From Phycisphaerales bacterium (GTDB taxonomy: Bacteria > Planctomycetota > Phycisphaerae > Phycisphaerales > UBA1924), in NCBI GenBank assembly GCA_029212425.1, contig JARGNC010000125.1, positions 1-7,572 of the forward strand: 7,572 bases of DNA. Direction: 5' to 3'. Of the stretch, positions 6,005-7,572 are shown piece by piece (within the stretch, counting starts at the first letter, position 1; every line of letters begins with the position of its first letter). The position numbers and the translations under genes were made by a program. Under the pieces are notes generated by a model. The model was given only the letters and a program-made list of their open reading frames with translations, ran no database searches and was not told where the DNA came from.

Positions 6005-6754
6005 TCAATGATTGGGTTGAAGTGCAAAGTACACACCCACCGGGTCTCGGATGACAGCGACACCCGTATCGTCTGAACGGATGACAACTTCTCCCCCTCC
6101 CTCCTGAACTTGGCGAAGACTCTCTTCGATATCGTCAACCGGAAGACCCACAATCCAGACTGAAGGCACATCCCCACAACCATCGTTCAGTGGATCAATT
6201 TCCGCAACAGCGACCTTTCCATCGGGACGCAACATCGCATGCATGCCTTGCTTCGCTAACGAATCGACAGTCCATCCAATGACTTGCTCGTAAAAATTCG
6301 ATATGCGAGGCACATCCGATACCGAGAGCGATAGCGAAGCGATTCGTCCGCTGCGCTCTTGTGTACTTGCCTCAACCGCATCATCAACCACAGGGATTAA
6401 CCCGAACGCAGCACCGGATGGATCGACAATCACAGCCCATTGGCTGCTCCCGTCGTCGGCTTTGCCGTGCATGAGTTCTGTCCCACCAAGTTCTACAGCT
6501 TGGTGCGCACTCATCGCAACATCAGCAACCTGGAAGTGCGGCATCCACTGGAGCGGTAACGCCTCATATTCGGGCACTCGTTCTCCCAACCCGATGATCG
6601 GAGCGCCATGGTTGTTGCTGAGATCCTCTCTCCACAATGGAGAAGTTCCTGTTGTGAGTACTTTCTGATAAAACTCCAACTCATTGGCGTGTTCAGGCAC
6701 GGCAATGTCAGCACTGAGAACACCACCGACTCCAGCATAAAATGGATTTTGCAT
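6005..6754 (-). CDS. Two-domain VOC (glyoxalase/bleomycin-resistance fold) protein
   Basis: The 249-residue cytoplasmic protein contains two tandem vicinal-oxygen-chelate domains. The first (about 11-121) has the interaction helix NELEFYQKVL and LQWMPHFQVADV, ending in VIVDPSGAAFGLIP. The second (about 139-246) has SLSVSDVPRISNFYEQVIGW, ending in AVIRDPVGVYFALQP. The repeated 'DP-x-G-x-x-F' ending is typical of the 'lactoylglutathione lyase-related' group (COG3324), which covers dioxygenase-, isomerase- and resistance-type proteins, so the substrate cannot be assigned. GAGG 5 bases before ATG 6754 fixes the start; the open frame runs on to 6811, but that extension has no comparable ribosome site and precedes the domain. 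It is divergent from the exported VOC gene. Confidence 0.88.
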   Translation of the reverse strand: MQNPFYAGVGGVLSADIAVPEHANELEFYQKVLTTGTSPLWREDLSNNHGAPIIGLGERVPEYEALPLQWMPHFQVADVAMSAHQAVELGGTELMHGKADDGSSQWAVIVDPSGAAFGLIPVVDDAVEASTQERSGRIASLSLSVSDVPRISNFYEQVIGWTVDSLAKQGMHAMLRPDGKVAVAEIDPLNDGCGDVPSVWIVGLPVDDIEESLRQVQEGGGEVVIRSDDTGVAVIRDPVGVYFALQPNH

Positions 6755-6864
6755 GAGCACCTCAGCTGAAAATGGGTCCGAAGACTTGCACGAATGACTG
6801 CTACACACCACGACACATGTCTTGAATGAGTTTAATCGAATCCCCGATCAGCGTCAACGATCGA

Positions 6865-6898
6865 AGTGTGTACTGGAGTTTGCACAGCCAGACACACT
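6865..6898. repeat. Bulged 11-bp inverted repeat, possible operator or hairpin
   Basis: AGTGTGT (6865-6871), one unpaired A, then CTGG (6873-6876) pair with CCAG (6888-6891) and ACACACT (6892-6898) around an 11-base loop. No T-run follows on either strand, so it is not a simple terminator. Its site between two divergent genes suits a regulator-binding site or a 5' leader hairpin. Confidence 0.45.
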
Positions 6899-6966
6899 CT
6901 CTAGAGAAATCTCGCTGATCTCTTGCTGTTTTTCGTACAAACTGTGGTACATTGGGTGCTCAGACT

Positions 6967-6997
6967 TTGACACACCAAGACTGAGACGGCTTGGAAT
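6967..6997 (+). promoter_or_regulatory. Candidate sigma70-type promoter for the exported VOC gene
   Basis: TTGACA (6967-6972) is a perfect -35 hexamer. The best following -10 is TGGAAT (6992-6997, 4 of 6 matches), with a 19-base spacer, longer than ideal. It would give a leader of roughly 55 bases. A second -35-like TTGACC is at 7000-7005 but has only a poor -10 partner. Confidence 0.3.
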
Positions 6998-7059
6998 GCT
7001 TGACCACATTTACACAATCGCTAGGTAGCGCCCGAGAGCATACAGGAGACACGCAACAG

Positions 7060-7524
7060 ATGAAATCTACAGCCATTCCTTTGAGCATTCTGTTTCTTGC
7101 ATCGGTACTTCTGATCGGAGCATCCGCTGTTGACCAACCGACAACTGATCGCGACGACCCTCAAACCGAATCAAACACGATGCAGGTGCAGTATCTTGAG
7201 ATCGTTACGAAATCGGTAAATGAAACATGTGAAGTTCTGTCGGAATCGCACGATGTTGAGTTCAGCAAACCGATCCCAGAACTCGGAAACGCTCGCACGG
7301 CTTTGCTCAAGGACGGCGGACGCATCGGAGTGCGTGCACCAATGCGCGATACCGAAACACCGGTTGTTCGCCCCTATATCTTGGTGGATGACATCGAAGC
7401 CGCGGTAAAAGCCGCTGAGCAAGGTGGAGCTCAGATTGCGATCCCTCCAATGAACATCCCAGGTCAGGGCACATTCTCGATCTACATCCTCGGCGGCATC
7501 GAGCACGGACTCTGGCAGTTGTAA
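7060..7524 (+). CDS. Exported single-domain VOC-fold protein
   Basis: The 154-residue product opens with a signal peptide: MKSTAIP, a hydrophobic core LSILFLASVLLIG (8-20) and a probable signal peptidase I site after ASA (residue 23). An acidic linker (about 24-40) follows, then a VOC domain (about 42-154): VQYLEIVTKSVNE, PELGNARTALLKDGGRIGVRAPM (73-95), VVRPYILVDDIEAAVKAAEQGGAQI (102-126), ending GGIEHGLWQL. This tail matches small VOC proteins that are normally cytoplasmic, so export is the unusual part. ATG 7060 is chosen because AGGAG (7044-7048) lies upstream (11-base gap) and it gives the complete signal peptide. An internal ATG at 7180 would give a plain cytosolic VOC protein but has no ribosome site. 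The frame upstream to 6991 adds 23 non-signal-like residues. The substrate is unknown. Confidence 0.85.
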   Translation: MKSTAIPLSILFLASVLLIGASAVDQPTTDRDDPQTESNTMQVQYLEIVTKSVNETCEVLSESHDVEFSKPIPELGNARTALLKDGGRIGVRAPMRDTETPVVRPYILVDDIEAAVKAAEQGGAQIAIPPMNIPGQGTFSIYILGGIEHGLWQL

Positions 7525-7557
7525 CAGCATCGCGACTTGAGAATGCACTCGTCAACA

Positions 7558-7569
7558 GTCTTCGAAGAC
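7558..7569. repeat. 12-bp perfect palindrome at the window edge
   Basis: GTCTTCGAAGAC reads the same on both strands and lies 34 bases after the exported VOC stop. It could be part of a terminator or an operator of the next gene, but the window ends at 7572. A palindrome of this size is expected about once or twice by chance in a window this long. Confidence 0.25.
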
Positions 7570-7572
7570 GCA

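Larger units (their letters stand above)
6755..7059. promoter_or_regulatory. Intergenic region between the two divergent VOC genes
   Basis: These 305 bases have no credible gene; a 68-codon frame at 6822-7028 has no ribosome site or recognisable composition. The region holds a bulged inverted repeat (6865-6898) and an abutting 10-bp palindrome TCTCTAGAGA (6898-6907). GTAC repeats occur at 6935-6938 and 6947-6950, and a perfect -35 hexamer TTGACA at 6967-6972 points toward the exported VOC gene. It presumably contains promoters for both flanking genes. Confidence 0.5.

Noticed and set aside
6822..7028. 68-codon frame in the VOC intergenic region
   Set aside because: No Shine-Dalgarno, odd composition, and overlaps the likely promoter and repeats.

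Overview
The window looks like an ordinary chromosomal stretch of a Gram-negative-type bacterium with moderately GC-rich DNA and clear Shine-Dalgarno sites. A DUF1569 gene, a type II (MOFRL) glycerate kinase, secreted proteins of unknown function and a loose, mostly monocistronic layout together suggest Planctomycetota, perhaps a marine Phycisphaerales-like lineage. That placement rests on family composition and general feel, not on a marker comparison. No mobile element, tRNA, rRNA, CRISPR array or phage gene is visible.

Layout, left to right. Positions 1-1267 (+): the last codons of a class I/II aminotransferase overlap by ATGA with a glycerate 2-kinase. Positions 1422-1699 (+): infA (translation initiation factor IF-1) with its own clear intrinsic terminator. 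Positions 1711-4412: a beta-carbonic anhydrase (-) is divergent from a six-helix voltage-gated potassium channel with a C-terminal zinc ribbon (+), which converges within 5 bp on a serine-dependent glutaminase (-). Positions 4494-5267 (-): an exported protein of unrecognised family that may be co-transcribed with the glutaminase. Positions 5490-5957 (+): a DUF1569 (DinB-like) protein. Positions 6005-6754 (-): a two-domain VOC (glyoxalase-fold) protein. Positions 7060-7524 (+): a single-domain VOC protein with a signal peptide, divergent from the previous gene across about 305 bp that carries a bulged inverted repeat.

Functionally, the aminotransferase/glycerate kinase pair would fit amino acid to glycerate to central carbon flow. 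Carbonic anhydrase (CO2/bicarbonate), potassium channel (membrane potential) and glutaminase (ammonia release) all bear on pH and ion balance, but they are on different strands and only adjacency links them. The two VOC genes facing away from each other may share a control region.

I did not find a convincing new biological system. The points most worth a second look are the VOC pair with its exported member, the zinc-ribbon tail on the channel, the altered GGRNQE-type motif in the glycerate kinase, and the unclassified secreted protein.
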